From NCBI RefSeq assembly GCF_004295665.1, contig NZ_CP034759.1, forward strand, positions 2,480,001 to 2,544,000: a DNA stretch of 64,000 nucleotides. The letters are read 5' to 3'. This document shows, piece after piece, positions 30,542-39,915 of this stretch. The position numbers and the translations under genes were made by a program. Each line of letters opens with the position of its first letter. The stretch's first letter is position 1. The notes under the pieces are model-generated. The model saw only the letters and a program-made list of their open reading frames with translations, was not told where the DNA came from and made no database searches. This DNA comes from Litorilituus sediminis. GTDB taxonomy: Bacteria > Pseudomonadota > Gammaproteobacteria > Enterobacterales > Alteromonadaceae.

Positions 30542-31744
30542 ATGGAACTTATGAATACACTATTTACTCAAGCAAAATTAGCAACGCTACTACTTTTAAG
30601 CTACTTGCCCCAAACAAATGCATCACAATTTTTTGATGTATTAGATGGGCAATTTGATGCTTCCCAGTACTTATCAGAAAACGCCTACGGTTTTTTACCT
30701 GTTCCTATCATTATTACCGATCCCGCGTTAGATGGTGGTTTAGGGGTTACAGGGCTTTTCTTTCACGAGAGTGCACAAGATCGCGATAAACGACTTAAAT
30801 CAATGCAAAACTCTGACAATGCCGCACAACACTTAATGCCGCCGAGTGTATCTGCTGTCATCGGCGCTTATACGGGCAATGGTTCATATTTTGCTGGTGG
30901 TGGTCATATGGGCTTTTTTAAGCAAGGCCGCATCCGTTATATGGGTGGCGGTGGTTATGGAGACATTAACCTCGATTTTTTTGGCTTTGGTGATATCTCT
31001 TTATCTAAGCCGGTACAAATCAACACCAAAGCTACAGCGATTATGCAAACCCTCAAGTTTAAGATTGCCGATAGCGCCTTTTACATAGGCCCAACACATA
31101 GATATATCAATGCTGAAATTTCACCGAGCAAGCTCGGTGACTTAGTTGCTAATTTACCACCTGAGTGGCAAGAAGCGCTTACCGAGCTATTAACACGCAG
31201 TATTACTACGTCAGGTATTGGCTTTACCTTAGAGTACGACTCTCGTGATAACTTCTTTTCTCCTGATGAAGGGTTAAAGTACGAATTAAACTACCTGTGG
31301 TTTGATGACAAAATTGCTTCAGATGTTGACTATCAACTCACCGAGTTAACCGCCTTACACTACTTTAAACTTAATAAAAACTGGCGCACAGCTATTAGAG
31401 CAGAAGTAAACTTTGCCGATTCAGAAGAATTTTTACCTCCTTATGCAACACCCTATGTTGATATGCGTGGTATACCAGCAATGCGCTACCAAGGAAAAGC
31501 TGTGGCTATCACTGAGCTTGAAGTTGCTTATCAAATCAATTTACGTTGGCAAATTAATGCTTTTGCCGGTATAGGCAAAGCAAGCAACGACTTTTCTGAC
31601 TTAACTGACACCGCAAGTAGAATAACCAAAGGCGTAGGCTTTCGCTATTTAATTGCCCGTCGCTATGGTTTTGATATGGGCTTTGATATCGCCAAAGGAC
31701 CTGAGGATACGGTATTTTATATTCAAGCTGGAACAGCTTGGTAG
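30542..31744 (+). CDS. Outer-membrane beta-barrel protein, bacterial surface antigen (Omp85-like) type
   Basis: A 400-residue exported protein with a signal peptide ending near ASQF (about residue 29). The C-terminal half has alternating strand patterns, GIGFTLEYDSRDNFFSPDEGLKYEL (about 227-251) in part, which is the signature of the D15/surface-antigen barrel, and an aromatic end (IQAGTAW). No POTRA domains are evident, so it is not BamA or TamA but one of the short barrel proteins. Two start codons, 30542 and 30551, are possible. Function unknown; transport or lipid-related roles are possible. Confidence 0.78.
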   Translation: MELMNTLFTQAKLATLLLLSYLPQTNASQFFDVLDGQFDASQYLSENAYGFLPVPIIITDPALDGGLGVTGLFFHESAQDRDKRLKSMQNSDNAAQHLMPPSVSAVIGAYTGNGSYFAGGGHMGFFKQGRIRYMGGGGYGDINLDFFGFGDISLSKPVQINTKATAIMQTLKFKIADSAFYIGPTHRYINAEISPSKLGDLVANLPPEWQEALTELLTRSITTSGIGFTLEYDSRDNFFSPDEGLKYELNYLWFDDKIASDVDYQLTELTALHYFKLNKNWRTAIRAEVNFADSEEFLPPYATPYVDMRGIPAMRYQGKAVAITELEVAYQINLRWQINAFAGIGKASNDFSDLTDTASRITKGVGFRYLIARRYGFDMGFDIAKGPEDTVFYIQAGTAW

Positions 31745-31816
31745 GCAGATTTTTCGCGTAATTATGACAAACAGGTGAATAATTCTCTTGTAAAGGCAAC
31801 AATTTTTCTTTTACTA

Positions 31817-31845
31817 TTGATCCGCCCTCCGTTCTTTTTTAGTAT
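31817..31845 (+). promoter_or_regulatory. Candidate promoter of the HU gene
   Basis: TTGATC and TAGTAT are separated by 17 bp, about 45 bp upstream of the HU start. Both hexamers are moderate matches to sigma-70 elements. Confidence 0.4.
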
Positions 31846-31887
31846 GTTGTCGGCAATAATAATAAATGTTGAATTAAGGATAAAAAA

Positions 31888-32163
31888 ATGAATAAAGGTG
31901 AATTAGTAGCAAAAATCTCTGAAGGCGCTGATATTTCTAAAGCTTCAGCAGGTCGTGCATTAGATAGTTTAATTCAAACAATCACTGAAGAATTATCAAA
32001 TGGCGGTGAAGTAGCCTTAGTTGGTTTTGGTACTTACAAAGTAACAGATCGCGCTGCTCGCACTGGTCGTAACCCACAAACAGGTGCAGAAATTCAAATC
32101 GCTGCAGCTAAAGTACCTAGCTTCAAAGCAGGTAAAGCATTAAAAGATGCATGTAACGCTTAA
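31888..32163 (+). CDS. DNA-binding protein HU
   Basis: A 91-residue HU-family histone-like protein: [20 protein letters not shown] at the start, the [13 protein letters not shown] beta saddle (about residues 40-52), and the DNA-inserting arm with RTGRNPQTG (about 58-66). Pro64-type tip and length are those of HU rather than IHF. The ribosome site AAGGA is strong and a terminator follows. It could be HupA or HupB; the sequence alone does not decide. Confidence 0.95.
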   Translation: MNKGELVAKISEGADISKASAGRALDSLIQTITEELSNGGEVALVGFGTYKVTDRAARTGRNPQTGAEIQIAAAKVPSFKAGKALKDACNA

Positions 32164-32194
32164 TTCGTTACCAGGCAACTCTCCATTTAAAATT

Positions 32195-32216
32195 AGCGCC
32201 TCAAGGCGCTTTTTTA
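32195..32216 (+). terminator. Terminator after the HU gene
   Basis: Stem AGCGCC / GGCGCT with a TCAA loop is followed by TTTTTATT. Confidence 0.85.
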
Positions 32217-32363
32217 TTAGCTAAAATCTATCAACCCCTACCTTTTAATTATTCTGATTAAAAATACCTGCCAGTTTGCTTATATAAGCGACGGTGAAGT
32301 GTTCACATAATTATTTCTCTTGCTATGATGGTTAACTCACTGTTTCTCACTTAAGTTTTACTT

Positions 32364-33263
32364 ATGACAAAGCCTAAAAGTGCCAATATTGTTCATGCAA
32401 TGCGACCCAGCTTTTTGATACTCACACCTGTATGCATATTACTAGCCGTTGCGACTGCGCAATTTCAAGGGCTGCATTATTCACTCGCTTATGCCTTACT
32501 TTGCCTTGTAGGTGCGTTAACTGCGCACATAGCGGTAAACACCTTAAATGAATATCAAGACTTTCACAGTGGCTTAGATTTAATGACCGAAAGAACTGAC
32601 TTTAGCGGTGGCAGTGGTTTACTGGTTCAACATCCACACTTATCTGCGCAGGTATTTAAAGCAAGCCTGATTGCCCTTGCTATTACAGCGATAGTTGGCA
32701 TTTACTTTATCACAATACATGGCTGGAAAATTCTACCGATAGGACTACTTGGCTTACTCGTTGTTATCACTTACACAAAATGGATAAATAAACAGGCCTG
32801 GCTATGCCTTATCGCTCCAGGATTAGGCTTTGGCACTTTCATGGTTACAGGCACTTATCTTTGTATTACAGGCGCTATAAACACATCAATATGGTTAATT
32901 AGCTTAATCCCCTTCTTTTTGATTAACAACTTACTGTTAGTGAATCAAATACCAGATATTGACGCGGATACTCAGGTCGGTCGAAATCACTTAGCCATAA
33001 AGCATGGTATTGGCGCCAGCATCAAAGCCTATGGCATATTTACTATTTTTGCTCAGCTAACGCTTATCTACCTTGTGCTAACGAACATACTGCCACTAGC
33101 TAGCATAGTGGCAATCATACCTATGCTATTAGGTTATTTTGTGCTTTATGGCATGATAAGACTCAACAGAGATATTGCCTCTGCGCCTAAGTATTTAGCC
33201 GCCAATGTAATTTGTAGTATTGCCTCGCCTACACTATTGGCTCTATCACTCTTTTTCGCTTAA
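32364..33263 (+). CDS. UbiA-family prenyltransferase
   Basis: A 299-residue membrane protein with eight or nine hydrophobic segments. Two aspartate-rich sites bind the Mg-diphosphate of the prenyl donor: the first reads NTLNEYQDFHSGLD (about residues 58-71), with Glu where the classical NDxxDxxxD has Asp; the second is NQIPDIDADTQVGRNHLAI (about 194-212). The first motif and its TDFSGGSGLL extension recall MenA, the 1,4-dihydroxy-2-naphthoate prenyltransferase of menaquinone synthesis. No other men genes are near, so the acceptor is uncertain. Confidence 0.85.
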   Translation: MTKPKSANIVHAMRPSFLILTPVCILLAVATAQFQGLHYSLAYALLCLVGALTAHIAVNTLNEYQDFHSGLDLMTERTDFSGGSGLLVQHPHLSAQVFKASLIALAITAIVGIYFITIHGWKILPIGLLGLLVVITYTKWINKQAWLCLIAPGLGFGTFMVTGTYLCITGAINTSIWLISLIPFFLINNLLLVNQIPDIDADTQVGRNHLAIKHGIGASIKAYGIFTIFAQLTLIYLVLTNILPLASIVAIIPMLLGYFVLYGMIRLNRDIASAPKYLAANVICSIASPTLLALSLFFA

Positions 33264-33381
33264 TCGTTGACGACCTAAAAGGCTGCAAGATGTTCAATAC
33301 TGCTTAGAGCGTTTATCATTCAGGCGATTACCCGCCATTCCTCAAACTAACTTATAGGCTTATTTATGAACAATAACAGCC

Positions 33382-34329
33382 TTAAAAGCCATATGGTTTT
33401 AGCGCTAATACCGATTGATTTAAACGATAAAGAATATTCTCAGCTGTGTTACCAATTAATAACCCCGGTATACCAACCCGTGCTACTGTGCCCATGACAA
33501 CTAAATCAGCATTTACTTCTTTAGCATAATTTGGCAATGCTTCCCTTGGATTTCCTTTAATAGATACCTGCTGCAAATTTACCGACGTTAGTAGCTTTTG
33601 TTCTATCGCTTGCTCAATATCTGCCATTAATAAGCTAAAGTTTCGCTCATGTAGCGCTTTAGCATCACTAATATAGCTTTCAACATCAGCTTGGCTTTTG
33701 CTTAAAAAGGCAGAGTGGCGTAACGTATGTTCATATTTAGCCGCCCAAACTGAAACTAAATGGACACTCGCGCCCTTGGCTTGCGCTAAAGATACTGCAG
33801 ATTTAACCACCGCCATATTTAGTTGGTGCCTAATTTCTATTTCTTTATCGGGGTGATTAGTACTGACATCTACCGCAGCAATAACAATATTACTATGGGC
33901 TTTATCTTCAGCATTAACTAACCATACCGGGCAAGGGCATTGACGCAAAAAGCCCATATCATTACTGCCAAATAACTTACTCAACAAGCCTTCATTTTCT
34001 GAAGGTTTAATGACTAAATCTATGTTAAGTAATTTAATTTTCTCAATCACATCCAAATAAGAGTTAGATAAAATAGTTTCTTTTTCGATTGAGATATCAT
34101 GAGAAAGCGCAAGTAAAACTTGATCGCGCTCATACTCTTTTTGACTAATAAAGTTATTAATTTCTGCTTGATGAAAGCCTAAAGACTCAGGCAAAGTGTC
34201 ATTTGAGAGGGTAAAAAGTACTGTTAACTTGGCATTGCTCGCAACAGCAAGCTTTACCGCCTTCTCTAAACCTTGTTGGTTATCAACAGAGTCACTGTAT
34301 ACATAGAGTATATTCTTATAAGTTAACAT
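33382..34329 (-). CDS. Tandem universal stress protein (UspE-like)
   Basis: A 315-residue protein with two Usp domains. The first (about residues 1-145) begins YKNILYVYSDSVDNQQGLEKAV and lacks a clear ATP-binding Gx2Gx9G motif. The second (about 146-310) ends with ADLVVMGTVARVGIPGLLIG then NTAENIL, the G2xG9xG(S/T) nucleotide-binding motif in UspE style. UspE in E. coli affects adhesion, motility and stress survival. A strong AGGAGTAATC ribosome site precedes the ATG. Confidence 0.87.
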   Translation of the reverse strand: MLTYKNILYVYSDSVDNQQGLEKAVKLAVASNAKLTVLFTLSNDTLPESLGFHQAEINNFISQKEYERDQVLLALSHDISIEKETILSNSYLDVIEKIKLLNIDLVIKPSENEGLLSKLFGSNDMGFLRQCPCPVWLVNAEDKAHSNIVIAAVDVSTNHPDKEIEIRHQLNMAVVKSAVSLAQAKGASVHLVSVWAAKYEHTLRHSAFLSKSQADVESYISDAKALHERNFSLLMADIEQAIEQKLLTSVNLQQVSIKGNPREALPNYAKEVNADLVVMGTVARVGIPGLLIGNTAENILYRLNQSVLALKPYGF

Positions 34330-34411
34330 GATTACTCCTTTTTTTTAGCACATGCATTAGCATAACTCTAAGGGTAACAACTCAACTTATAATTACAATA
34401 ATTAGTTTAAG

Positions 34412-36061
34412 TTATTGATTTATCATATGTGAGCTCAGTTGTTTATTTTGTTCATTACGCCAACTTTTTGGTGCTGTTACCGCCAGCCAACCATCAATAT
34501 AACTACTCGCAGAATAATGGTGACCATTGCCCCTTGGCACCTTATCTGCCATAGGTAAATCAAACAGTACCTGAAAGAAACTTATCAGCGGCAGCCATTG
34601 AAACGCTGGAGATACATCATGCCCTCGTGGCTGTTTCATCCAGTCTGGCTCTTTGCGATACATATCTGTAGAGAAAAATACAATAGGATCACTGGCATAT
34701 TGCACATAAACAAAGCGCATTGGCCCCCACTGCCAATCTCTGTTGTTCAGGGCATTTTCTTGTGCGGTAAAACGTACCATAGAGCCATCTTGTACTTGTG
34801 GTAACCAAGGTGGCGAGTTTGGATTTCGATTTTTAGTAAGCAAAGGCAAAAACATGCTGGTAAAAGGGGCTCCGACAAAAAGCCCACCTTGAATGGGATT
34901 ATTAATAACTGTCGTTAAATTAATTGAGGTTTCTGCGCCATAAGCACCTAAACTTAAACCAAATAAATACAGATCTGGCCGCTTATCTTTATCAAGTTTC
35001 GCCCAATAGCCATGCACTTTATTGTATAAAGCTGCTGCACTTTGCCTAGCGCTAGAAGGGTCTACCAACAAGGTAAGCCAGCTAGGTAAATATGAATATT
35101 GCATGGCAACAATGGCAGTATCACCTTGGTGAATATATTCCAGCGTATCCATAGCAAACGGGTCTAGCCAGCCTGTACCTGTTGGCGTAGCTATTACCAG
35201 TTTCGAACGCTTAAAAGCATTAACACGAATTAATTCTTGTAGCGCCAATTCCGCCCGTTGCTCAACAGTGTCTTTTGCTCTTAACCCGACATAAACACGC
35301 AATGGCTGCTTACTCTGTGCTTGGTGAAACTTCTCTATCGCCTGCTTTGTTGGCGCAAAATTGATAAACTCTTGCCCTGCTTTACCTAATGTCGACCATG
35401 AAATTAACGAATTTTCACTGCCTGTTGCACTACTACGCATTGGCGCAAGCAAGTCAGAGCCAATGTTTTCATCTAGTAGCGCATAGGTATCATCAATAAC
35501 ACTAACAACTTTGCTAACAATAACTTTGTTGGTAAATAAAAAGACTATCAAAGCCACTAAAGCAAAACTCAACACATTAGCCACACGCTGAGGAATTGCA
35601 GTTTTTAGCTTGCTCTTTACCCGAATAAATAAGCCTATAATTGCCTTAGCAAGCAAAAGTAATAACAAAGCTAAACTTAAAGAGAGCAAGGTCATATAGA
35701 GGTGTGGCATATAACCTGTGGCAGGCAACGCCATTAACTGTCGTAAGTCATTATGCCACTGCGTTGAATAGTAGATTGAGTAAACAAAAAGCACAGCGCT
35801 CAAAAGCGTCACTAGTAGTTTCAATGGTGTCTGAACTTTATTGCTAAGCAAAGGCAAATGTAGGTAATTCCACAACCATTTAACCGCAGCCCCTAAGCTA
35901 TAACCTAACGCTAGCAGCAAACCGGAGAGAACACCTTGAAGCAATAACGGCCTAGGAAGTAGTGACGGAGATAGTGATACCGAAAAAAACACCACCGCCA
36001 GCACTATGCCAAGATAGGACATAGAGGTGTAATAATTCACTAATCTGTTCTTATAACTCAT
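34412..36061 (-). CDS. Membrane-anchored alpha/beta hydrolase (Abhydrolase_9 type)
   Basis: From ATG 36061 the protein has 549 residues; a TTG at 36091 would add ten. The N-terminal third has four to five membrane segments with the SLSPSLLPRP motif (about residues 30-39), typical of the Abhydrolase_9 N-terminal domain. The C-terminal part is a cytoplasmic or periplasmic alpha/beta-hydrolase with the nucleophile elbow FGLSLGAYGAE (about 368-378), and ends with GHDVSPAFQWLPL and GHHYSASSYIDGW, either of which could carry the catalytic His. Members of this family are uncharacterised; a lipase/esterase role is plausible. Confidence 0.83.
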   Translation of the reverse strand: MSYKNRLVNYYTSMSYLGIVLAVVFFSVSLSPSLLPRPLLLQGVLSGLLLALGYSLGAAVKWLWNYLHLPLLSNKVQTPLKLLVTLLSAVLFVYSIYYSTQWHNDLRQLMALPATGYMPHLYMTLLSLSLALLLLLLAKAIIGLFIRVKSKLKTAIPQRVANVLSFALVALIVFLFTNKVIVSKVVSVIDDTYALLDENIGSDLLAPMRSSATGSENSLISWSTLGKAGQEFINFAPTKQAIEKFHQAQSKQPLRVYVGLRAKDTVEQRAELALQELIRVNAFKRSKLVIATPTGTGWLDPFAMDTLEYIHQGDTAIVAMQYSYLPSWLTLLVDPSSARQSAAALYNKVHGYWAKLDKDKRPDLYLFGLSLGAYGAETSINLTTVINNPIQGGLFVGAPFTSMFLPLLTKNRNPNSPPWLPQVQDGSMVRFTAQENALNNRDWQWGPMRFVYVQYASDPIVFFSTDMYRKEPDWMKQPRGHDVSPAFQWLPLISFFQVLFDLPMADKVPRGNGHHYSASSYIDGWLAVTAPKSWRNEQNKQLSSHMINQ

Positions 36062-36198
36062 AAGCACTCTAAATTTATCGTTAAAGCTCAAAAAGGTAGG
36101 TAACCGAAATATTATGAAACAATCTAAACGAAATAATATTCGACAATTTATTCATGCCTAAGGTAAAAGAGTAACTTTCACCTTCAAGGGATATTGAG

Positions 36199-36969
36199 AT
36201 GAACAAAACCCTAATAACAACACTCGCCTTAACCACATTACTAACAGGCTGTGGTGAATCTGCTAAGCAAACCTTAGTAAAACAATATTTTACCGCCATG
36301 CAAAACAAAGATGTTAACACGTTAAAGGCCATTTTAAAGAATCCTAAAAATGCCGAGATGTTTGCGCCTGACTCTGGCTTCTCTATGACCTTAAATACTT
36401 TTGAAGTATTAGAAGATGTACCAGAAGGCGTTAACGTAAAATATTCACGCTTTTGCTATGCAGATCTGATTGTGCCAACCATAGTGGTTGATACCCATGA
36501 TGGCTATAAAGTTGACTTAATGGCAACGATGAAAGGTGAGTTCAAAGCTATGAAAAATAGTAAGCCATTAAAACAATATTGTTATGATTTTCAAGCGCAG
36601 CCACTTACCGGCATACTTGCTGGCAAGCCTTGGTCTTTTGTGCAATCGCATACTCGCGAAATTAATTGGGGCAATAAAATCAGCCAAAGTACTTCCCTTT
36701 ATGCTGAGCAATGTGATGCCGAGCAATATGGCAGTTGCTCTGAGCCTAGCCTAATTATTTCCAATTTAGATTTATCCGGCACAGGAGGTAACTTAAATGG
36801 CAAAGAAAATATTACTATTCATACGCCACCAAGTAACAATGAAGTCGTGTCGCAAGGCAGCTATCGCATTAGCCAGCTGGAAAATAATCAAATAAAGTTA
36901 GAACTAACCTTTAAGCACGATAATGGCGATACTCTGAATGGTTACATTACTTTAGATAAGCCAAACTAA
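36199..36969 (+). CDS. Lipoprotein, function unknown
   Basis: A 256-residue protein with a lipoprotein signal (LALTTLLTGCGES; Cys at about residue 18), so anchored in a membrane, likely the outer one as residue +2 is Gly rather than Asp. The region after it (SAKQTLVKQYFTAMQNKDVN) resembles the start of NTF2-like or DUF4878 lipoproteins, but the rest is not recognised. Four further cysteines in the mature part could form disulfides. The ATG at 36199 is preceded by AAGGGATATTGAG. Confidence 0.75.
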   Translation: MNKTLITTLALTTLLTGCGESAKQTLVKQYFTAMQNKDVNTLKAILKNPKNAEMFAPDSGFSMTLNTFEVLEDVPEGVNVKYSRFCYADLIVPTIVVDTHDGYKVDLMATMKGEFKAMKNSKPLKQYCYDFQAQPLTGILAGKPWSFVQSHTREINWGNKISQSTSLYAEQCDAEQYGSCSEPSLIISNLDLSGTGGNLNGKENITIHTPPSNNEVVSQGSYRISQLENNQIKLELTFKHDNGDTLNGYITLDKPN

Positions 36970-37005
36970 AGTAAATTTCTCATAAGTACATCAAACAGCA
37001 ACAAA

Positions 37006-37029
37006 AAAGCAGCCTAAAAAGGCTGCTTT
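37006..37029 (-). terminator. Terminator after glmS
   Basis: Stem AAAGCAGCC / GGCTGCTTT with a 5-nt loop lies about 20 nt after the glmS stop; the minus-strand T run is TTTTTTG. It could also serve the convergent lipoprotein gene. Confidence 0.8.
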
Positions 37030-37048
37030 CACTTAAAATAGAGGCTTT

Positions 37049-38881
37049 CTACTCAACCGTAACACTCTTAGCTAAGTTACGTGGTTGGTCAACGTCAGTG
37101 CCCTTGATAATGGCAACATAGTAAGACAATAACTGTAACGGCAAGGTGTAAACAATTGGCGCTATAATATCGTCACATAAAGGCACATCAATCACCTTCA
37201 TGGTTTCATCGCTAGCAAAGTTAGCTTTGCTATCGGCAAATACATACATTAAGCCACCGCGTGCTCTCACCTCTTCTACATTTGATTTTAACTTTTCAAT
37301 TAAATCATTTTGTGGCGCAACGACAATAACTGGCATTTCCGCATCAATTAACGCTAATGGACCATGCTTTAATTCACCTGCTGCATAGGCTTCAGCATGA
37401 ATATATGAGATTTCTTTTAACTTAAGCGCACCTTCCATCGCAATAGGATATTGATCACCGCGACCTAAGAATAAGGCATGGTGCTTATCAGCAAAATCTT
37501 CAGCTAAGGCTTCTATTGGAGCAGCTAGCGCTAATACTTCTTCAAGCTTATTTGGTAAGGTTAAAATTGAGTGAGCAATTTCTGCCTGTTTTGCTTCGCT
37601 CATACCATTATGCTTACCTAATGCCAAGGTCATCATCAACAAGCCAACCAGCTGCGTGGTAAAGGCTTTGGTTGATGCAACACCAATTTCTGCGCCTGCT
37701 TTAGTCATAAAGGCAAGATCAGACTCTCGTACTAATGAAGAACCCGCTACATTACAAATGGTAAGGCTGGCTTTATAACCTAAATCTTTTGCTAGGCGCA
37801 GCGCCGCTAAAGTATCCGCCGTTTCACCTGACTGTGAAATAGTCACTAATAAAGCATTTTTTGGCACATGAGATTTGCGATATCTAAATTCACTGGCAAT
37901 TTCAATGTTACATGAAACACCTGCATGCGCTTCAAGCCAGTAACGAGCGACCATGCCTGAGTGATAACTAGTACCACAAGCAATAATTTGCACATGCTCT
38001 ATTTCTTTGAATATTTCATCTGCGCCAGCACCGAAAGTATCAACGTTTAGCTGACTACCAGATAGACGCCCTTCTAGTGTGTTACGAATAGCGGTAGGTT
38101 GCTCATATGTTTCTTTAAGCATGTAGTGACGATATTCACCTTTATCGCCGGCATCATGACTTACTTCTGACTCTTTCGCTTCACGCTCTACTGAGTTGCC
38201 ATCTTTATCAACAATAGTGACATCAAAACGGGTTATTTCAGCAACATCACCCTCTTCTAAGTAAGAAAATTTACGTGTTACTGGTAATAAAGCCATTAAG
38301 TCTGAAGCAATAAAGTTTTCACCTAAACCGTAACCAATCACTAACGGACTACCTGAGCGAGCGACAACAACACGTTCTTTATCACGAGTATCCATAACGA
38401 CGGTACCGTAAGCACCCTCAAGTTGCTTTACGGTTTTTTGCACAGCTTCCATTAACGAGCTTGCTGTTTTTAATTCATGATGTACTAAGTGAGTAATTAC
38501 TTCGGTATCAGTTTCAGAAGTAAACTGATAATCAAACTGCTGCAGTTTTTCTCGCAATTCATTGTGATTTTCAATAATACCATTGTGAACTACAGCAATA
38601 GTTTCATTAGAGGTATGCGGGTGCGCATTTGATTCACTTGGTGCACCATGCGTTGCCCAACGAGTATGAGCAATACCTGTACCACCAGCCAATGGCTCTG
38701 ATTTTAATGCATCAGCTAGTTCTTGTACTTTACCTAAGCGTCTTACTCTGTTTAGGCTATCATCATGACCAACAATAGCTACACCTGCTGAATCATAGCC
38801 TCTATATTCCAGTCGTTTAAGACCTTCAACCAAAATGTCTGCTACATCACGTTGTGCTACTGCACCAACAATGCCACACAT
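37049..38881 (-). CDS. glmS: Glutamine-fructose-6-phosphate aminotransferase (isomerizing)
   Basis: A 610-residue enzyme, the length of E. coli GlmS. The N-terminal glutaminase domain starts MCGIVGA, where Cys2 becomes the nucleophile after Met removal, and includes [15 protein letters not shown] and TRWATHG. Two SIS domains follow with [24 protein letters not shown] (about residues 349-364) and [11 protein letters not shown]. The end [13 protein letters not shown] is the conserved catalytic tail. It makes glucosamine-6-phosphate for peptidoglycan and LPS. It follows a DeoR regulator gene by 64 nt and lies near glmU. Confidence 0.98.
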   Translation of the reverse strand: MCGIVGAVAQRDVADILVEGLKRLEYRGYDSAGVAIVGHDDSLNRVRRLGKVQELADALKSEPLAGGTGIAHTRWATHGAPSESNAHPHTSNETIAVVHNGIIENHNELREKLQQFDYQFTSETDTEVITHLVHHELKTASSLMEAVQKTVKQLEGAYGTVVMDTRDKERVVVARSGSPLVIGYGLGENFIASDLMALLPVTRKFSYLEEGDVAEITRFDVTIVDKDGNSVEREAKESEVSHDAGDKGEYRHYMLKETYEQPTAIRNTLEGRLSGSQLNVDTFGAGADEIFKEIEHVQIIACGTSYHSGMVARYWLEAHAGVSCNIEIASEFRYRKSHVPKNALLVTISQSGETADTLAALRLAKDLGYKASLTICNVAGSSLVRESDLAFMTKAGAEIGVASTKAFTTQLVGLLMMTLALGKHNGMSEAKQAEIAHSILTLPNKLEEVLALAAPIEALAEDFADKHHALFLGRGDQYPIAMEGALKLKEISYIHAEAYAAGELKHGPLALIDAEMPVIVVAPQNDLIEKLKSNVEEVRARGGLMYVFADSKANFASDETMKVIDVPLCDDIIAPIVYTLPLQLLSYYVAIIKGTDVDQPRNLAKSVTVE

Positions 38882-38945
38882 AATTTCTATTCCTTTTTAT
38901 ATTCTCTACGTTACACGGTTATCTGGGGTTTCACGCTATGTTGCG

Positions 38946-39704
38946 CTAGGCAATAATTAAATTAATACCTTGCTCTTTTAATGCCTTGCGCGCTTCTTCA
39001 GATAAGCCATCATCAGTAATTAAAGTATGTATTTGCTGCCAAGATAATTCCAGGTTAGGGATCTTCTTAGCTATTTTGTCTGATTCAACCATAACTATAA
39101 CTTCTCTAGCCACTTCCGCCATGACACGACTTAAGCCAATTAACTCGTTAAACGTGGTAGTACCGCGATTTATATCAATACCATCTGCACCAATAAATAG
39201 CTGATCAAAATCATACGAGCGTAATACTTGTTCAGCTACCTGACCCTGAAACGCTTCAGAGTTAGCATCCCATGTACCGCCTGTCATTAACAAGGTCGGC
39301 TCGCTTTCTAAGGCATGAATTTCATTAGCGATACTTAAGGCATTAGTCATAACCACTAAACCTTTTTTACTTGCGAGTTCACTCACCAATGCCGCGGTTG
39401 TTTGCCCGCTATCAATAATAATTCGATTATGATCTCTAATTAACAAAGCCGCTTGCTTGGCAATAGCACGCTTTTGCTCTGAAAGTTTATCTGCTTTTAT
39501 TTCAGTAATTTCATTAGGTAATGCAACGGCACCACCATAGCGCCTTAGTAATAAACCGCTATTTTCTAATGCTGCCAGATCTTTACGAATAGTGACCTCA
39601 GAAGTGTCAAACTGCTTTGCTAAGCTTTCAACGCTGACTTCCCCAGTAACATTGAGATCAGCAATTATATTGTGACGTCTTTGCTGTGTATTTCTTTTTG
39701 GCAT
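38946..39704 (-). CDS. DeoR-family transcriptional regulator, probably of amino-sugar synthesis
   Basis: A 252-residue protein. The N-terminal DeoR helix-turn-helix reads EVSVESLAKQFDTSEVTIRK and DLAALENSGLLLRRYGGA (about residues 22-60). The C-terminal DeoRC sugar-phosphate sensor has IIIDSGQTTAAL (about 95-106), LLMTGGTWD and FIGADGIDINRGTTTF (about 170-185). It lies directly between glmU and glmS on the same strand, so it most likely regulates glmS in response to a sugar phosphate. TTTCG-type sites in its own upstream region suggest autoregulation. The regulatory target is inferred from position. Confidence 0.92.
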   Translation of the reverse strand: MPKRNTQQRRHNIIADLNVTGEVSVESLAKQFDTSEVTIRKDLAALENSGLLLRRYGGAVALPNEITEIKADKLSEQKRAIAKQAALLIRDHNRIIIDSGQTTAALVSELASKKGLVVMTNALSIANEIHALESEPTLLMTGGTWDANSEAFQGQVAEQVLRSYDFDQLFIGADGIDINRGTTTFNELIGLSRVMAEVAREVIVMVESDKIAKKIPNLELSWQQIHTLITDDGLSEEARKALKEQGINLIIA

Positions 39705-39735
39705 GACTAAATTAACTTTTATTTTGTTAGTTATA

Positions 39736-39791
39736 GTTTCGAAACAGTTTGTTTTATTTCGATTTGAGCGACATTATGTTTCATTTCGAAA
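39736..39791. promoter_or_regulatory. Cluster of TTTCG-type operator sites upstream of the DeoR gene
   Basis: Three TTTCG cores are seen: a perfect 10-bp palindrome GTTTCGAAAC at 39736-39745, ATTTCGAT at 39756-39763, and GTTTCATTTCGAAA at 39778-39791. Repeated TTTCG motifs are typical binding sites of DeoR/GlpR-type regulators. They lie 30-90 bp upstream of the regulator start, a normal place for autorepression and control of regulator-glmS transcription. Confidence 0.6.
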
Positions 39792-39859
39792 GCCAATGCA
39801 ATAAGGTTGGTAAAATTACTACAATTTGTCTAACCATTTGGTCAATCTTAGGTTACAAA

Positions 39860-39881
39860 AAAAGCACCCTTAGGTGCTTTT
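39860..39881 (-). terminator. Terminator after glmU
   Basis: Stem AAAAGCACC / GGTGCTTTT with a 4-nt loop; the minus strand continues in a T run (TTTTTGT). It separates glmU from the regulator-glmS unit. Confidence 0.8.
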
Positions 39882-39915
39882 CAGATAATGTTGGCAAGTA
39901 TTAAAACATCTTAAG

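Noticed and set aside
38882..38945. GlmS ribozyme/riboswitch upstream of glmS
   Set aside because: The gap is only 64 nt with no ribozyme-like core; such ribozymes are mainly found in Gram-positive bacteria.
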